DNA of 64,000 bases from Bog-473 sp963840435 (GCA_963840435.1 CAWIYY010000003.1:620001-684000), one strand, 5' to 3'. Counted from the stretch's first letter, positions 17,461 to 26,976 are shown. Notes: generated by a model not told the origin, from the sequence alone. Numbers and translations: made by a program.

Positions 17461-18609
17461 TCAGCGGGCATTGGCATCGACCAGCTCGGCCACGCGGGCG
17501 GCGGCGTCACCGTGGCTCAGTCCCTGCGCCGCCTTGCCCATGGCCTCGAGACGGGCGGGATCGGAGAGCAAGGCTTCGAGCTCCTCGGCCAGGCGGCGGC
17601 CGTCGCATTCGGGATCGGGCACGTGCACGGCGGCCCCGGTCCGGACCAGCGCCTCGGCGTTCTTCGTCTGGTGGTCGCGGGGAGCACCGGGAAGGGGCAC
17701 GAGGATGGCGGGTACGCCGGCGACGAGAAGCTCGGCCACGGTCATGGCCCCGGCTCTGGTGACGCACACGTCGGCGGCCGTGTAGAAGTCGGCCATGTGC
17801 TCCTCGAACGGCACGACCCGGTAGAAGAGCTCCCCGTCGTCCGTTGGCCGGCTGCTCGAGCCGTCGAGACCGGAAGCGAATTCGTCGTAGTCCCGTCGAC
17901 CCGTCACGTGATAGATCGAGCGCGCTCCCACCGGCCGGTCCCGCCACGTGCGGGCCACGTCGGCCACGGCACGATTGATGCGCCGGGCCCCGAGTGAACC
18001 GCCGAAGGCGGCCACGGTCGGGCGGTCGGGCGGCAGGCCGAGCGCAGCCCGCCCGGACGCCTGGCCTTGTGGTGTGCGGTCCAGCGAGGCCAGGTCGCTG
18101 CGCACCGGCGTCCCGGTGACGTGGGCCCGGGGCAGGGCCGTGCCCGGGAAGGCGACGGCATTGGCCGCCGCGAAACGCCCGAGGAATCCATTGACCGCGC
18201 CGGGAACGGCGTCGGTCGTCATGGCGACCAGCGGCACCCGGGTCAGCAGGGCGGCCAGACCGGCGGGGAAACTGGCATACCCGCCGACGATCACGACGAC
18301 ACGCGGGCGCCGGTAGACGAAGGAGGCGAACGCCCGCAGACAGGCCCACAGGAGGCCTGCGACGGCGCCGACGTTGGCCAGGATCGCCTTGGGGGCCAGG
18401 CTGCGCCGGATCCCTCGACCCGGCAGGAGCGTGAAAGGGAACTCCAGGTTGGGCCAGGTGGTCGCCTCGTGCCCGCGGCGCGAACCGTAGAGCTCAATGG
18501 TCCGCGGCTCGTGCCCGCGGCGCACCATGGCCCGCGCGATCTCGAGAGAGGGGACGACGTGGCCGCCGGTGCCTCCGCCTGCGATCACGGTTCCGCGTTC
18601 TGCGCTCAC
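17461..18609 (-). CDS. murG: MurG: undecaprenyl-PP-MurNAc-pentapeptide GlcNAc transferase
   Basis: 382 residues. Makes lipid II from lipid I at the inner membrane face. The N-terminal lipid I site GGGTGGHVVPSLEIARAM and C-terminal UDP-GlcNAc region (VTRAGAMTVAELLVAGVPAILVPLP, DHQTKNAEAL) are typical. The loop that usually reads EQNxxPGxxN is here MTTDAVPGAVN, an unusual substitution. The GTG start overlaps the ftsW stop (GTGA). Confidence 0.93.
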   Translation of the reverse strand: MSAERGTVIAGGGTGGHVVPSLEIARAMVRRGHEPRTIELYGSRRGHEATTWPNLEFPFTLLPGRGIRRSLAPKAILANVGAVAGLLWACLRAFASFVYRRPRVVVIVGGYASFPAGLAALLTRVPLVAMTTDAVPGAVNGFLGRFAAANAVAFPGTALPRAHVTGTPVRSDLASLDRTPQGQASGRAALGLPPDRPTVAAFGGSLGARRINRAVADVARTWRDRPVGARSIYHVTGRRDYDEFASGLDGSSSRPTDDGELFYRVVPFEEHMADFYTAADVCVTRAGAMTVAELLVAGVPAILVPLPGAPRDHQTKNAEALVRTGAAVHVPDPECDGRRLAEELEALLSDPARLEAMGKAAQGLSHGDAAARVAELVDANAR

Positions 18610-19907
18610 CGACCCCGGCCGACTCGGGCCACCCGGCCGGCCGACCCGCCTCGGGATGCGTGCGACTGTGCGGTCGGGCGGGGCAACGCCCGAAGCAGGT
18701 GCCCGCTCTCTGATTGGCGGGCAACATTGACGAGAATGCCGGCCGCGGCCATGGTGATGACGAGCGAGGACCCTCCGAAGGAGATGAACGGGAGGGGGAT
18801 GCCCGTCACGGGCAGCAGCCCGACCACCGCTCCGATGTTGATCACCGTCTCTGCCGCGATCCAGGCGACGAGTCCGAGGGCCAGCAGAGCACCGAAATGG
18901 TCCCTCGACCGGGTGGCCGTCCGTATGCCCAGCCAGATGAACGAGGCCAGGAGGAACAGGACGAAGAGGGCACCGAGGATGCCCAGCTGCTCGCCGATGA
19001 CCGAGAAGATGAAGTCCGTGTGGGCGTTCGGCAGGTAGCCCCACTGGGCCTGCCCGCCTCCGATGCCGGCGCCGAAGAGATGGCCCGATCCCAATCCGAT
19101 GAGCGACTGCACCACCTGATAGCCGGAGCTCGATCCGTGCGCGGAGGGATCGACGAAGGAGAGCAGGCGGGCCCGTCGGTAGGGGGAGGACAGTCCGACG
19201 ATGACGGCCACCACCACCAGGGCCCCCATCACCTTCATGACCGGACCCAGACGGACACCCGAGACGAACAGGAGGGTGAGCGCGATGACACCGAGGACCA
19301 TGGCCGTGCCCATGTCGGGCTGGGCCAGGATCAGCACGCTGGCGAAGCCGGCGACCAGGAGTACGGGCCCGATGATGCGGCGATCGCTCGAATCCTGGTC
19401 GAGACGCCGGGTGATGAAATCAGCCGCGAAGAGGGTGAGCGCCAGCTTCATCAGCTCCGAGGGCTGGAGCCGCAGCTGGCCGAACCCGACCCAGCGACTC
19501 GAACCCTGGACGTGGACGCCGAGGCCCGGCACCAGCACCACGAAGAGGAGCCCGAACGTCACCACGAGCAGGACCGGACTGATCCGGCGCAGCTTGTGGT
19601 AGTCGAAACGGACCGCGAGCCACAGCACGATGGCGCCGATGGCCATCCACATGACCTCGCGGATGAAGATGGCCCAAGGCGTCCCGTAGGTGGCGATGGA
19701 GATGACGGTGGACGCCGACCCCACCATCACGAGACCGACGACGCAGAGAAGACCGACGTCAACCAGGAGAAGGGTGGACGTCGAGATCTGACGTCCGGCG
19801 ATTCGGATGCCGACATCCTTGGGCGACCGCGCCGTGACCGACGGGGCACGCCGGGCCGGGCGGGTTGGACGTTGGAGCGTGGCCGTTGCCGGCGACGGTG
19901 GCGTCAC
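18606..19907 (-). CDS. ftsW: FtsW/RodA/SpoVE family lipid II polymerase, FtsW
   Basis: 433 residues with about ten membrane segments. SEDS glycosyltransferase that polymerises septal glycan with FtsI. The family blocks LQPSELMKLAL (after SSRWVGFGQLR), YLPNAHTDFIFSVIGEQLG and PVTGIPLPFISFGGSSL are intact. N- and C-terminal cytoplasmic tails are basic and longer than in E. coli. It follows mraY after 100 bases in which no murD is found. Confidence 0.94.
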   Translation of the reverse strand: MTPPSPATATLQRPTRPARRAPSVTARSPKDVGIRIAGRQISTSTLLLVDVGLLCVVGLVMVGSASTVISIATYGTPWAIFIREVMWMAIGAIVLWLAVRFDYHKLRRISPVLLVVTFGLLFVVLVPGLGVHVQGSSRWVGFGQLRLQPSELMKLALTLFAADFITRRLDQDSSDRRIIGPVLLVAGFASVLILAQPDMGTAMVLGVIALTLLFVSGVRLGPVMKVMGALVVVAVIVGLSSPYRRARLLSFVDPSAHGSSSGYQVVQSLIGLGSGHLFGAGIGGGQAQWGYLPNAHTDFIFSVIGEQLGILGALFVLFLLASFIWLGIRTATRSRDHFGALLALGLVAWIAAETVINIGAVVGLLPVTGIPLPFISFGGSSLVITMAAAGILVNVARQSESGHLLRALPRPTAQSHASRGGSAGRVARVGRGR

Positions 19908-20007
19908 CGTCGTCTCCTCGGCGACACGCGGGCGCGCCTCGCTGCACGGTCCGACACCCGTTGCACCCGGCCAGTCTCTCTCACCGCGAACGCGAAGTGG
20001 CGGAGGG

Positions 20008-21048
20008 TCATGTGAATTTCGCCACCGTGAGGAAGTCGGCGTAGAAGATGCCGAGTCCGAGCGCGGAGAAAAGGCCGCCGAGGATCCAGAAGCGGACGAT
20101 CACCGTTGTCTCGGGCCAACCGGCCAGCTCGAAATGGTGGTGGATGGGCGCCATGCGAAAGATGCGGCGATGGAACACCCGGAAGCTGATGACCTGCATG
20201 ATCACCGACAGCGTCTCCATGACGAAGAGTCCGCCGATGATCAGCAAGAGGAGGTCGAGGTTCAACAGAAGGCAGAGCGCCGCCAGCCCGGCGCCGATGC
20301 CCAGGGATCCGGTGTCGCCCATGATGATCTTGGCCGGCGCCGCGTTCCACCAGAGGAAGCCGATGCACGCGCCAGCCAGGGCGACCGAGACCAGCGCCAG
20401 GTCGATCGCCGATGCCGGGAGCACGTGGTAGATGTACTCGTGGCGGAAGATCCAGTACCCCATGATGGAGAGGACGGCGAAGCAGAACGTCCCCGACCCG
20501 GCGGCCAATCCATCGACTCCGTCGGTGATGTTCACCGCGTTCGACGTGCCCACCATGACGAGCACGGCGAAGATCACCCAGCCCACTGATCCGAGATTGA
20601 TCCCGATCGGCTGAGCTCGGGTGAACGAGAGCGCCGTCGACGTGTGCGCCCAGTGCACCGCGAGCTCGGCGAAGACCAGAGCGCAGACCAGTTGAGCCCC
20701 CGACTTGGCCCGTTTGTTGAGACCGAGGCTCCGTCGCCGGTGCACCTTGATGTAGTCGTCGAAGTAGCCGATCAACCCGAAGGCCACCACCGCCCCTACC
20801 GTCAGGTACCCGGTCCTCGAGAACCGCACCTGCGTGCCGATGTGGCCGATGGCGTATCCGATGACCGTGCCGGCGACAATGGCGATGCCGCCCATCGTCG
20901 GCGTTCCGGCCTTGACACTGTGCGACGCAGGTCCGTCTTCGCGGATGTGCTGGCCGATCTCGCGGCTCCGGAAGTAGCGGATCAGGACCGGCGTGAGCAG
21001 GATGGAGACCAACAGCGCGACTCCTCCCGAAACGAGCAGACCGAGCAC
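20008..21048 (-). CDS. mraY: Phospho-N-acetylmuramoyl-pentapeptide transferase MraY
   Basis: 346 residues, ten membrane spans. Transfers phospho-MurNAc-pentapeptide to undecaprenyl phosphate, giving lipid I. Visible: PTMGGIAIVAGT, FDDYIK, SNAVNITDGVDGLAAG, GDTGSLGIGAGLAAL and the HHHFEL motif (APIHHHFELAGWPE). GTG 21048 is chosen: GAGGG is upstream and the murE stop is only 4 bases away. murF, usual between murE and mraY, is missing. Confidence 0.95.
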   Translation of the reverse strand: MLGLLVSGGVALLVSILLTPVLIRYFRSREIGQHIREDGPASHSVKAGTPTMGGIAIVAGTVIGYAIGHIGTQVRFSRTGYLTVGAVVAFGLIGYFDDYIKVHRRRSLGLNKRAKSGAQLVCALVFAELAVHWAHTSTALSFTRAQPIGINLGSVGWVIFAVLVMVGTSNAVNITDGVDGLAAGSGTFCFAVLSIMGYWIFRHEYIYHVLPASAIDLALVSVALAGACIGFLWWNAAPAKIIMGDTGSLGIGAGLAALCLLLNLDLLLLIIGGLFVMETLSVIMQVISFRVFHRRIFRMAPIHHHFELAGWPETTVIVRFWILGGLFSALGLGIFYADFLTVAKFT

Positions 21049-21052
21049 AGGC

Positions 21053-22591
21053 TCAGCCCTCGAGCTGTGCGCTGTCGGCTGCTGCCACCGCGGTCGCACC
21101 CCAGGTCGAGGGGTCCGCCCCGTAGCGCGCTGTCAGCGCCGCCCGCACTTCGACGGCGTCGTCGAAGGGCAGTCGCTCCCCTGCAATCTCCTGGTAGGAC
21201 TCGTGTCCTTTGCCCGCGATGAGCACCATGTCACCTGGGCCGGCCAGCTCGAGGACACGTCGAATGGCTAGGCGCCGGTCAGGCTCGACCACGACCTTCT
21301 TGTTGGTTCTTCCTTCGGGGATTCCACGGAGCACGTCCTCGATGATGGCACCGGGATCCTCGTCCCGAGGATTGTCCGAGGTCAGAACGGCAATGTCAGA
21401 GAGCCGGACCGCCGCCTCGCCCATCAACGGCCGCTTCGCCCGGTCCCGGTCGCCGCCGCACCCGAAGACACTGAGCACCCGTCCGCCTCGAGCCAGGCTC
21501 CGAGCCTCGGCGAGGACCACCTCGAGTCCGGCTGGCGTGTGTGCGTAGTCCACGAAGACCGTGAAAGGCGGACGGTCCCGCTGGGCCCGCTGGCCTGCTG
21601 TCACGATGACCTGGAGGCGTCCGGGCACCGGGGAGACCGAGCCCAGTGCGTCGGAGATGGCGTCGGGGTCGATCTCGAGTGCGATGGCAGCTTCCGCCGC
21701 CAGCAGTGCGTTGTCCACGTTGACCGCGCCGGTCAGCGCGGTCCGAACCCGCCGGTCCCGCCAGGTGAACTCCGTGTGGCCCGGGGCGAGGACGATGTCG
21801 GTGGCTGCCGACCGGTGCACAGCCACCGCAGGAATCCGCACCTGCTCGAGCAGCCTCTTTCCCCAAGGATCATCGGCATTGATCACCGCGCGCAGCGAAT
21901 GGCTGGGCGAGAACAGCCTCGCCTTCGCCTCGAAGTACTCCTCCATGGTGCCGTGATAGTCGAGGTGGTCGTGGCTGAGGTTGGTGAAGACGGCCACGTC
22001 GAAGTGGATCCCCTCCACCCGCGACTGCGTCAACGCGTGGCTCGAGACCTCCATGGCGACCGCGTGACGCAGGCCGTCGGCTCTCTGGTGATCACGCACG
22101 TCGGCCAGCACGCGCTGCAGCTCCGTTGCCTCCGGCGTGGTGCGGGCGCCCGAGAGCGTTCCCATGACGTCGGTCGGGAATCCGAGGCGCGCCAGCAGGT
22201 CGCCCAGGATGTGGGTCACCGTCGTCTTGCCATTGGTGCCGGTGACGCCGACCATCAGGAGATCACGAGAAGGGAACTCGTAGAAGGCGGCGGCCAGCCG
22301 CGCCATGGCCGAGCGCATGGTGCCCGGAGCCACCCGGCTCTGCACGACGGCGCGATTCTCGAGCTCCGGGATGAAGTGCTCACAAAGGAGGCCCACGGCA
22401 CCTCGTTCCACCGCGTCGAGGGCGAACGCGTGTCCGTCGCTCACCCGCCCCGGAACGCAGCAGAAGAGGTCGCCCGGCCTCACCCGCCTGCTGTCGTGCG
22501 AGATCCCGCCGACCAGCACAGTGGCGGGATCGCCGGTCGACTCAATGACTTCGATGTCGTCGAAGAGGAGGTTCATCGGGACGGTAGGCAT
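21053..22591 (-). CDS. murE: UDP-MurNAc-tripeptide synthetase MurE (meso-DAP type)
   Basis: 512 residues. Adds the third residue to UDP-MurNAc-L-Ala-D-Glu. P-loop GVTGTNGKTTVTHIL, carbamate region (NLSHDHLDYHGTMEEYF) and the C-terminal DNPRDEDP motif, whose Arg marks meso-diaminopimelate specificity, are visible, so the wall is predicted to be DAP-type. ATG 22591; 73 bases separate it from ftsI. Confidence 0.95.
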   Translation of the reverse strand: MPTVPMNLLFDDIEVIESTGDPATVLVGGISHDSRRVRPGDLFCCVPGRVSDGHAFALDAVERGAVGLLCEHFIPELENRAVVQSRVAPGTMRSAMARLAAAFYEFPSRDLLMVGVTGTNGKTTVTHILGDLLARLGFPTDVMGTLSGARTTPEATELQRVLADVRDHQRADGLRHAVAMEVSSHALTQSRVEGIHFDVAVFTNLSHDHLDYHGTMEEYFEAKARLFSPSHSLRAVINADDPWGKRLLEQVRIPAVAVHRSAATDIVLAPGHTEFTWRDRRVRTALTGAVNVDNALLAAEAAIALEIDPDAISDALGSVSPVPGRLQVIVTAGQRAQRDRPPFTVFVDYAHTPAGLEVVLAEARSLARGGRVLSVFGCGGDRDRAKRPLMGEAAVRLSDIAVLTSDNPRDEDPGAIIEDVLRGIPEGRTNKKVVVEPDRRLAIRRVLELAGPGDMVLIAGKGHESYQEIAGERLPFDDAVEVRAALTARYGADPSTWGATAVAAADSAQLEG

Positions 22592-22664
22592 GGTCGACCC
22601 GACAGCGTTGCATGCGTCGGGCCAGGCTGCGTCACACCCTCAAGGGGCGTGTGAGCAGCGGTCC

Positions 22665-24794
22665 TCACGTGATGTCCTGCGCCTGGGCGCTCGCCGTCTC
22701 GGTACTGGTGCCGGGCGTCACGCTCGTCTGGGCGCCCGGCGTCGTTGGGATGTCGTAGCGATGGAGCGCATAGCTCATGATCTGGGAGAAGACGGGTGCG
22801 GCGACCGTGCCGCCGAAGATCGGGGTGGGCCGGTTCAGCACAACGATCATGGAGAGAGTCGGATTGGCCGCCGGGGCGAAGCCGACGAATGACGCCATGT
22901 AGGCGCCGGTCACATACGAGTCCTGCCCGGTGGTCGGGATCTGCGCCGTGCCGGTCTTGCCCGCCACGGTGTACCCGGGCACGGCGGCGCTCGTCCCGGT
23001 ACCCGTATCGACCACCTGCTCCAACATGGAGGTGAGCTCGGAATCGACCGAAGGCGAGATCACCTCGTGGGTGGCCGACGGCGCCGCCTGCGTGATGGTT
23101 CCGGACGGGCTCACCGTGGCCTGGACGAGCTTCGGTGCGACGAAGGTACCGCCGTTCGCCACGGCGTTGTAGGCGTCGAGGACCTGAAGCGCGCTCACCG
23201 CGTCCACCTGCCCGATCGGGAGGGAGACGTAGTCGGTCGGCTCCCAGTTGGCCGCATTGGCCAGCAGGCCGGGTGACTCTCCCGGGAAGTTCAGACCGGT
23301 GGGCTGACCAAAACCGAGTGCCTTGACCTGGTTGAGCAGCCGGGTCTCGTCGACGCCCTGGGCGATTTCCGACGTGCCGATGTTGGAGGACTGGGCCAGG
23401 ATCTGGGTGGCGGTCAGCTGCTCCGTCGGGTGCGGCTCGGCGTCGTGGAACGTCGAACCGTCCAGCTGGATCTGATCCGGCACGGTGAACACCGTGTTCG
23501 GATTGATCAGTCCGTACTGGAGCGCGGCGGAGAACGTGACCAGTTTGAACACCGACCCCGGCTCGTAGAGCTGGGTCACGGCGAGGTTGCTCGGCGCCTC
23601 GTTCACGGCGTCGCTCGGTCCGATCGGCACGACACCCCCTGACGGCGTGGCCGTGGTCGACGTAGTGGGTGTCGCGCCGAGAGCGCTGGGGTGGGTGGCC
23701 GCAAGGTTGGCCATGGAGAGGATCTGTCCCGTCTTCACGTCCATGACGACGGCGGTGCCGCTCACCGCATCCGAGGAGACGATGGCCTTGGCCAACGCTT
23801 GCTCGGATTCGTACTGCAGCTGCGTGTCCAAGGTGAGCTCGATGCCGGTACCAGGCTTCGTCGGCACCTGGTTCGTGACCGGCGATTGGGGCAGAGGGAC
23901 GCCCGACGGAGACTCCATGATGGTCTCCTTGCCGTTCGTTCCCGCCAACAGTGGGTTGTCGCCGTACTCGAGTCCGGCCGCACCCTGCCCCGCCCCATTG
24001 ATGAATCCGACGACGGGTGAGGCCAGGTTGCCGTTGGGAACGATCCGTTTGGCGTCGTCGATCAGGGTGATGCCCGGCAGCGCGTCCGTGGCGATCTTCT
24101 GCCCGGTTTGCTTCGACAGCTGCTTGGCCAACACCACGTAACCCGAGTGACGGTGGAGCTCCGCGGCCAAGGTGGTCGCGGGCACGTGGAGCATCGGAGA
24201 CAGCGCCAGTGCGGTCTGGACCGGATGCGCGACCTGAAAATCGTCGGCCACGACGTCGTCGGTGGCCACCGACATTGCGAAGGGCGCTCCGCCCCGGTCA
24301 TAGATCGCACCACGCAGCGAAGGGAGGGACACCGTGATGGAAGACTCGCCTCGGGCCGCTGCCGCATAGCTACCTGCGTGCAACACCTGGATCTGGACCA
24401 GGCGAGCCAACATCAGCACGAGCACCAGGACCAGGATGAGGCGGACGAGCCGGACGCGCCGCACGAACGTCCCGGTGGCCCACGACCTGCCGTGCTGGCG
24501 TGATCGCTTGGCCGGGGCGCGATGCGGTCGAGCCTGGGTCGGCCGCCGGGTGGTCGTTGGCCTCTGGGCAGGACGACTGGTCGAGGTCGTCCGGGGACGT
24601 TCGTTGGGACGGGCGGGGCGGGGCGGCCGGGCGGGGCGGTTTGCCGGCCGGGGTGGCGCCGCCACCGCGCCGTTTCGCGGGTTGGTCGACCTTCCCGACG
24701 ATGTCCGCGCCCCTGCTGACGAGGCACGGGCCGCCGTCCGAGGAGGTGTTTCGGCGCGCGCGCGCCGAACGTCAGGTCGGGTGGTCACGCTCAT
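22665..24794 (-). CDS. ftsI: Peptidoglycan D,D-transpeptidase FtsI (PBP3)
   Basis: 709 residues. A long Arg/Pro/Thr-rich cytoplasmic tail (about 1-110), one membrane helix (LVRLILVLVLVLMLARLVQI), a dimerisation domain starting SLRGAIYDRGG, and the transpeptidase domain with the SxxK nucleophile (YEPGSVFKLVT), SSN (LAQSSNIGTSE) and KTGTA (VAGKTGTAQIP). Cross-links septal peptidoglycan and pairs with FtsW. Overlaps ftsL by ATGA. Confidence 0.95.
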   Translation of the reverse strand: MSVTTRPDVRRARAETPPRTAARASSAGARTSSGRSTNPRNGAVAAPPRPANRPARPPRPARPNERPRTTSTSRPAQRPTTTRRPTQARPHRAPAKRSRQHGRSWATGTFVRRVRLVRLILVLVLVLMLARLVQIQVLHAGSYAAAARGESSITVSLPSLRGAIYDRGGAPFAMSVATDDVVADDFQVAHPVQTALALSPMLHVPATTLAAELHRHSGYVVLAKQLSKQTGQKIATDALPGITLIDDAKRIVPNGNLASPVVGFINGAGQGAAGLEYGDNPLLAGTNGKETIMESPSGVPLPQSPVTNQVPTKPGTGIELTLDTQLQYESEQALAKAIVSSDAVSGTAVVMDVKTGQILSMANLAATHPSALGATPTTSTTATPSGGVVPIGPSDAVNEAPSNLAVTQLYEPGSVFKLVTFSAALQYGLINPNTVFTVPDQIQLDGSTFHDAEPHPTEQLTATQILAQSSNIGTSEIAQGVDETRLLNQVKALGFGQPTGLNFPGESPGLLANAANWEPTDYVSLPIGQVDAVSALQVLDAYNAVANGGTFVAPKLVQATVSPSGTITQAAPSATHEVISPSVDSELTSMLEQVVDTGTGTSAAVPGYTVAGKTGTAQIPTTGQDSYVTGAYMASFVGFAPAANPTLSMIVVLNRPTPIFGGTVAAPVFSQIMSYALHRYDIPTTPGAQTSVTPGTSTETASAQAQDIT

Positions 24795-25306
24795 GGCGTG
24801 GTGGATCCGCTCGCGGAAGTGGTCGAGGCGCTGGTGGTGGAGGTGGTGGTCGCCGGAGGTGTGGTCGTGGTGGTGGTCGGCACGGTTGCCGCCGTCACAG
24901 TGGGTGTCGCGATCGGCGCGTTCAGCGAGACGTAGGGAAGCTCAACGACCTGCGGCGGGTGCACCAGGCCGGCCTTGGTGGCGTCGCCAACGATGCGCTG
25001 AGGAGTCTCGAGCGTTGCCACCTGCAGCTCGGCCTGACGGTGCGTGCTCTGCTCCAACGACAGCTCGTGCTGGAGCGCCAACATCTGCACCTGGTCGTTG
25101 GCCAGGAGGGCCTGGCCGATCACCACGGCCAGGAGCGAGCCGACCACCAGGACCAGCGCCACGATTTCGATCGTGCGCCCACGCTTGGTGGGCTTCCCGC
25201 TGCGCGACCGGACGATCCGCAGCGAGGGCCGGCGCGACCGGGTTGATTGGGGGGCGGCGTGGCGGCCTGACGGCGCCCGCGCTGTGGAACCGGAGGGCGA
25301 CGCCAT
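24791..25306 (-). CDS. ftsL: FtsL-like septum protein
   Basis: 171 residues: basic N-terminus, one membrane helix (IVALVLVVGSLLAVVIGQALL), a short coiled coil (QMLALQHELSLEQSTHRQAEL) and a long Thr/Pro/Ser-rich extracytoplasmic tail. Topology, size and position between rsmH and ftsI support FtsL, a divisome bridge component; sequence identity in this family is low. The start ATG overlaps the rsmH stop (TGATG). Confidence 0.85.
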   Translation of the reverse strand: MASPSGSTARAPSGRHAAPQSTRSRRPSLRIVRSRSGKPTKRGRTIEIVALVLVVGSLLAVVIGQALLANDQVQMLALQHELSLEQSTHRQAELQVATLETPQRIVGDATKAGLVHPPQVVELPYVSLNAPIATPTVTAATVPTTTTTTPPATTTSTTSASTTSASGSTTP

Positions 25307-26244
25307 CAGTCGGCCTCGGTTCGCACCATGGCGCGCAGCCGGGCGCTCTCCGAGCGTGGGTTCGCGGCCACCTCGGATGCCGATGGCTTGCGCGAGCCGC
25401 GGAAGACGAGACGATGGCGGGACACGGCGCCGCACACACACGGAAGCCCCGGCGGGCACACGCAACCGCCCGTCTCGAACTCGGCGAAGGTCTGCTTCGT
25501 CAGCCGGTCCTCGCCGGAGTGATAGCTGATCACGGCGCAGACGCCCCCGACGGCCAGCGACGTGAGGGCGACCGGCAGTGCCGTCGCGAGCTCGCCCAAT
25601 TCGTCGTTCACCTCAATCCGGAGTGCTTGGAACACACGACGGGCCGGATGGCCCTTTCGCCGAACCGCTGCGGGAACCGCGCCCGCCACGACGTCGGCCA
25701 GATCCTTGGTGGACGTGATGGGCCGGGCCGCCACGACGGCGCGCGCGATGCGGCCCGACAGGCGGCCCTCCCCGTTCTCGCGGAAGAGTGCCGCCAGCTC
25801 ACCGACAGAGCGCTGGTTCACCAGCTCAGCGGCCGATTCACCGGAGGACTGGTCCATCCGCATGTCGAGCGGGCCGTCGGAGCGGAACGAGAAGCCTCGT
25901 GCCGCCTCGTCGAGCTGGGGGGAGCTCACGCCGAGGTCGAACAACAGGCCCGAGAGTGGTGCCACCTCGGGCCGGGCTTCGAGAACGGAGGTCAAGTCCG
26001 AGAACGGGGACCGGACCAGCGTGATCCGGTCCCCGAACGAAATCAGTCGCAACCGGGCGGCTTCGAGCGCCACCGGATCACGGTCGAGCCCGATCACGCG
26101 CAGCGCTGGGTACGCCGAGAGGAGTGCCTCCGAGTGCCCCCCTCCCCCGACGGTGGCGTCGACGACGGTTCCGGGCGGGACGGAGGCAAAGAGCGACACA
26201 ACTTCGTCGCGCAGTACGGGAACGTGTGAGAACGAATGGGCCAT
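25306..26244 (-). CDS. rsmH: 16S rRNA (cytosine1402-N4)-methyltransferase RsmH
   Basis: 312 residues. SAM-dependent methylation of the decoding-site cytosine. Motifs: HVPVLRDEVV, VDATVGGGGHSEALL (SAM site), GLLFDLGVSSPQLDEAARGFSF, DMRMDQ, HPARRVFQALRIEVNDELGEL and ISYHSGEDRLTK. A C-terminal Cys-rich CVCPPGLPCVC segment is typical of actinobacterial members. ATG 26244 with GAGGGG upstream is chosen; an ATG at 26349 would add a non-conserved stretch. Confidence 0.94.
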   Translation of the reverse strand: MAHSFSHVPVLRDEVVSLFASVPPGTVVDATVGGGGHSEALLSAYPALRVIGLDRDPVALEAARLRLISFGDRITLVRSPFSDLTSVLEARPEVAPLSGLLFDLGVSSPQLDEAARGFSFRSDGPLDMRMDQSSGESAAELVNQRSVGELAALFRENGEGRLSGRIARAVVAARPITSTKDLADVVAGAVPAAVRRKGHPARRVFQALRIEVNDELGELATALPVALTSLAVGGVCAVISYHSGEDRLTKQTFAEFETGGCVCPPGLPCVCGAVSRHRLVFRGSRKPSASEVAANPRSESARLRAMVRTEAD

Positions 26245-26447
26245 CTGCAGCCCCTCGGCCGGTGGGTCGAGAGGGAGGTGGAGATCCGAACGACCGTTCT
26301 GGAAGTGGGTGGAGTGATCCTCCAGGAAACCGGTCGAGGAGCTGCACATGGTCCGGCGCTTCTCGTGAGTTCTCGTGCTGTCGGTGATGGTCCTTGCTGA
26401 GTGATTCCCCTTTGCTGTCTCTTTTCCTGCCTCCGTGTTCGTCGTGC

Positions 26448-26867
26448 CTATTCCTCCGCGTCTCCGAGCAACCAGCCCTCCTCGGGCTGGACCTTGACTT
26501 CCCAGGCCGCCGGGTTCCACAGCTCGACCCGGTCGATCACACCGAGGACGAGCACCTCGCTCTCCAGCCCGGCGAACGTCCGCAGGTGTCCGGGGATCGG
26601 CATGCGCCCCTGACGGTCGATCTCGACTTCCGCCGAACTCGAGGCCCAGACTCGAGCCCGGTTGCGCTCGGCGCGCCCGTTCGCCGATTGCAGCTGCATC
26701 GAGTCCATCTGCCGCTCGAACTCCCCAAGCGTCCAGAGGGCGATACATCCCTCCGAGTGCTCCGTCAGGAACCCACCGTGCTCGAAATGAGTACGGAACC
26801 TGGCCGGCAGGATCACCCTGCCTTTCGTATCGAGCGAATGCTCGTATCTCCCGACGAACCCTGCCAC
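26448..26867 (-). CDS. mraZ: Transcriptional regulator MraZ
   Basis: About 139 residues, with two SpoVT/AbrB-like repeats (GRYEHSLDTKGRVILPARFR and the second around EIDRQGRMPIPGHLR). MraZ forms rings and represses its own division cluster through repeated boxes upstream. I chose GTG 26867 because it matches the family N-terminus (AGFVGRYEH) and has GGGAG nine bases upstream; an in-frame start at 26933 would lie in the leader. See the repeats at 26930-26976. Confidence 0.92.
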   Translation of the reverse strand: MAGFVGRYEHSLDTKGRVILPARFRTHFEHGGFLTEHSEGCIALWTLGEFERQMDSMQLQSANGRAERNRARVWASSSAEVEIDRQGRMPIPGHLRTFAGLESEVLVLGVIDRVELWNPAAWEVKVQPEEGWLLGDAEE

Positions 26868-26929
26868 CAGCCGTATCTCCCACGACGCTCCCTGATCTGC
26901 GTCCTTTGGCGCCCCTGCAAAGTCCGGTG

Positions 26930-26976
26930 ACACCCCTTCACACCATTTCGCGCCACTTTACGCCCCTTTCCCCCAC
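26930..26976 (-). promoter_or_regulatory. Five 10-bp direct repeats (MraZ boxes) upstream of mraZ
   Basis: Read on the minus strand, five consecutive 10-base units follow each other exactly in phase: TGGGGGAAAG, GGGCGTAAAG, TGGCGCGAAA, TGGTGTGAAG, GGGTGTCACC. The shared core is TGGnGnGAAA/G. Known MraZ sites are 10-bp-spaced TGGG- or AAAGTGG-type direct repeats just upstream of mraZ, so this is very probably the autoregulatory operator. The rest of the 327-base gap (26868-27194) holds a relatively A+T-rich stretch that may carry the promoter (TTGCAA near 27000 as a weak -35); I see no gene in it. Confidence 0.75.

Noticed and set aside
18714..20015. Plus-strand open frame antisense to ftsW
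   Set aside because: No recognisable motifs, while ftsW has all of its own.
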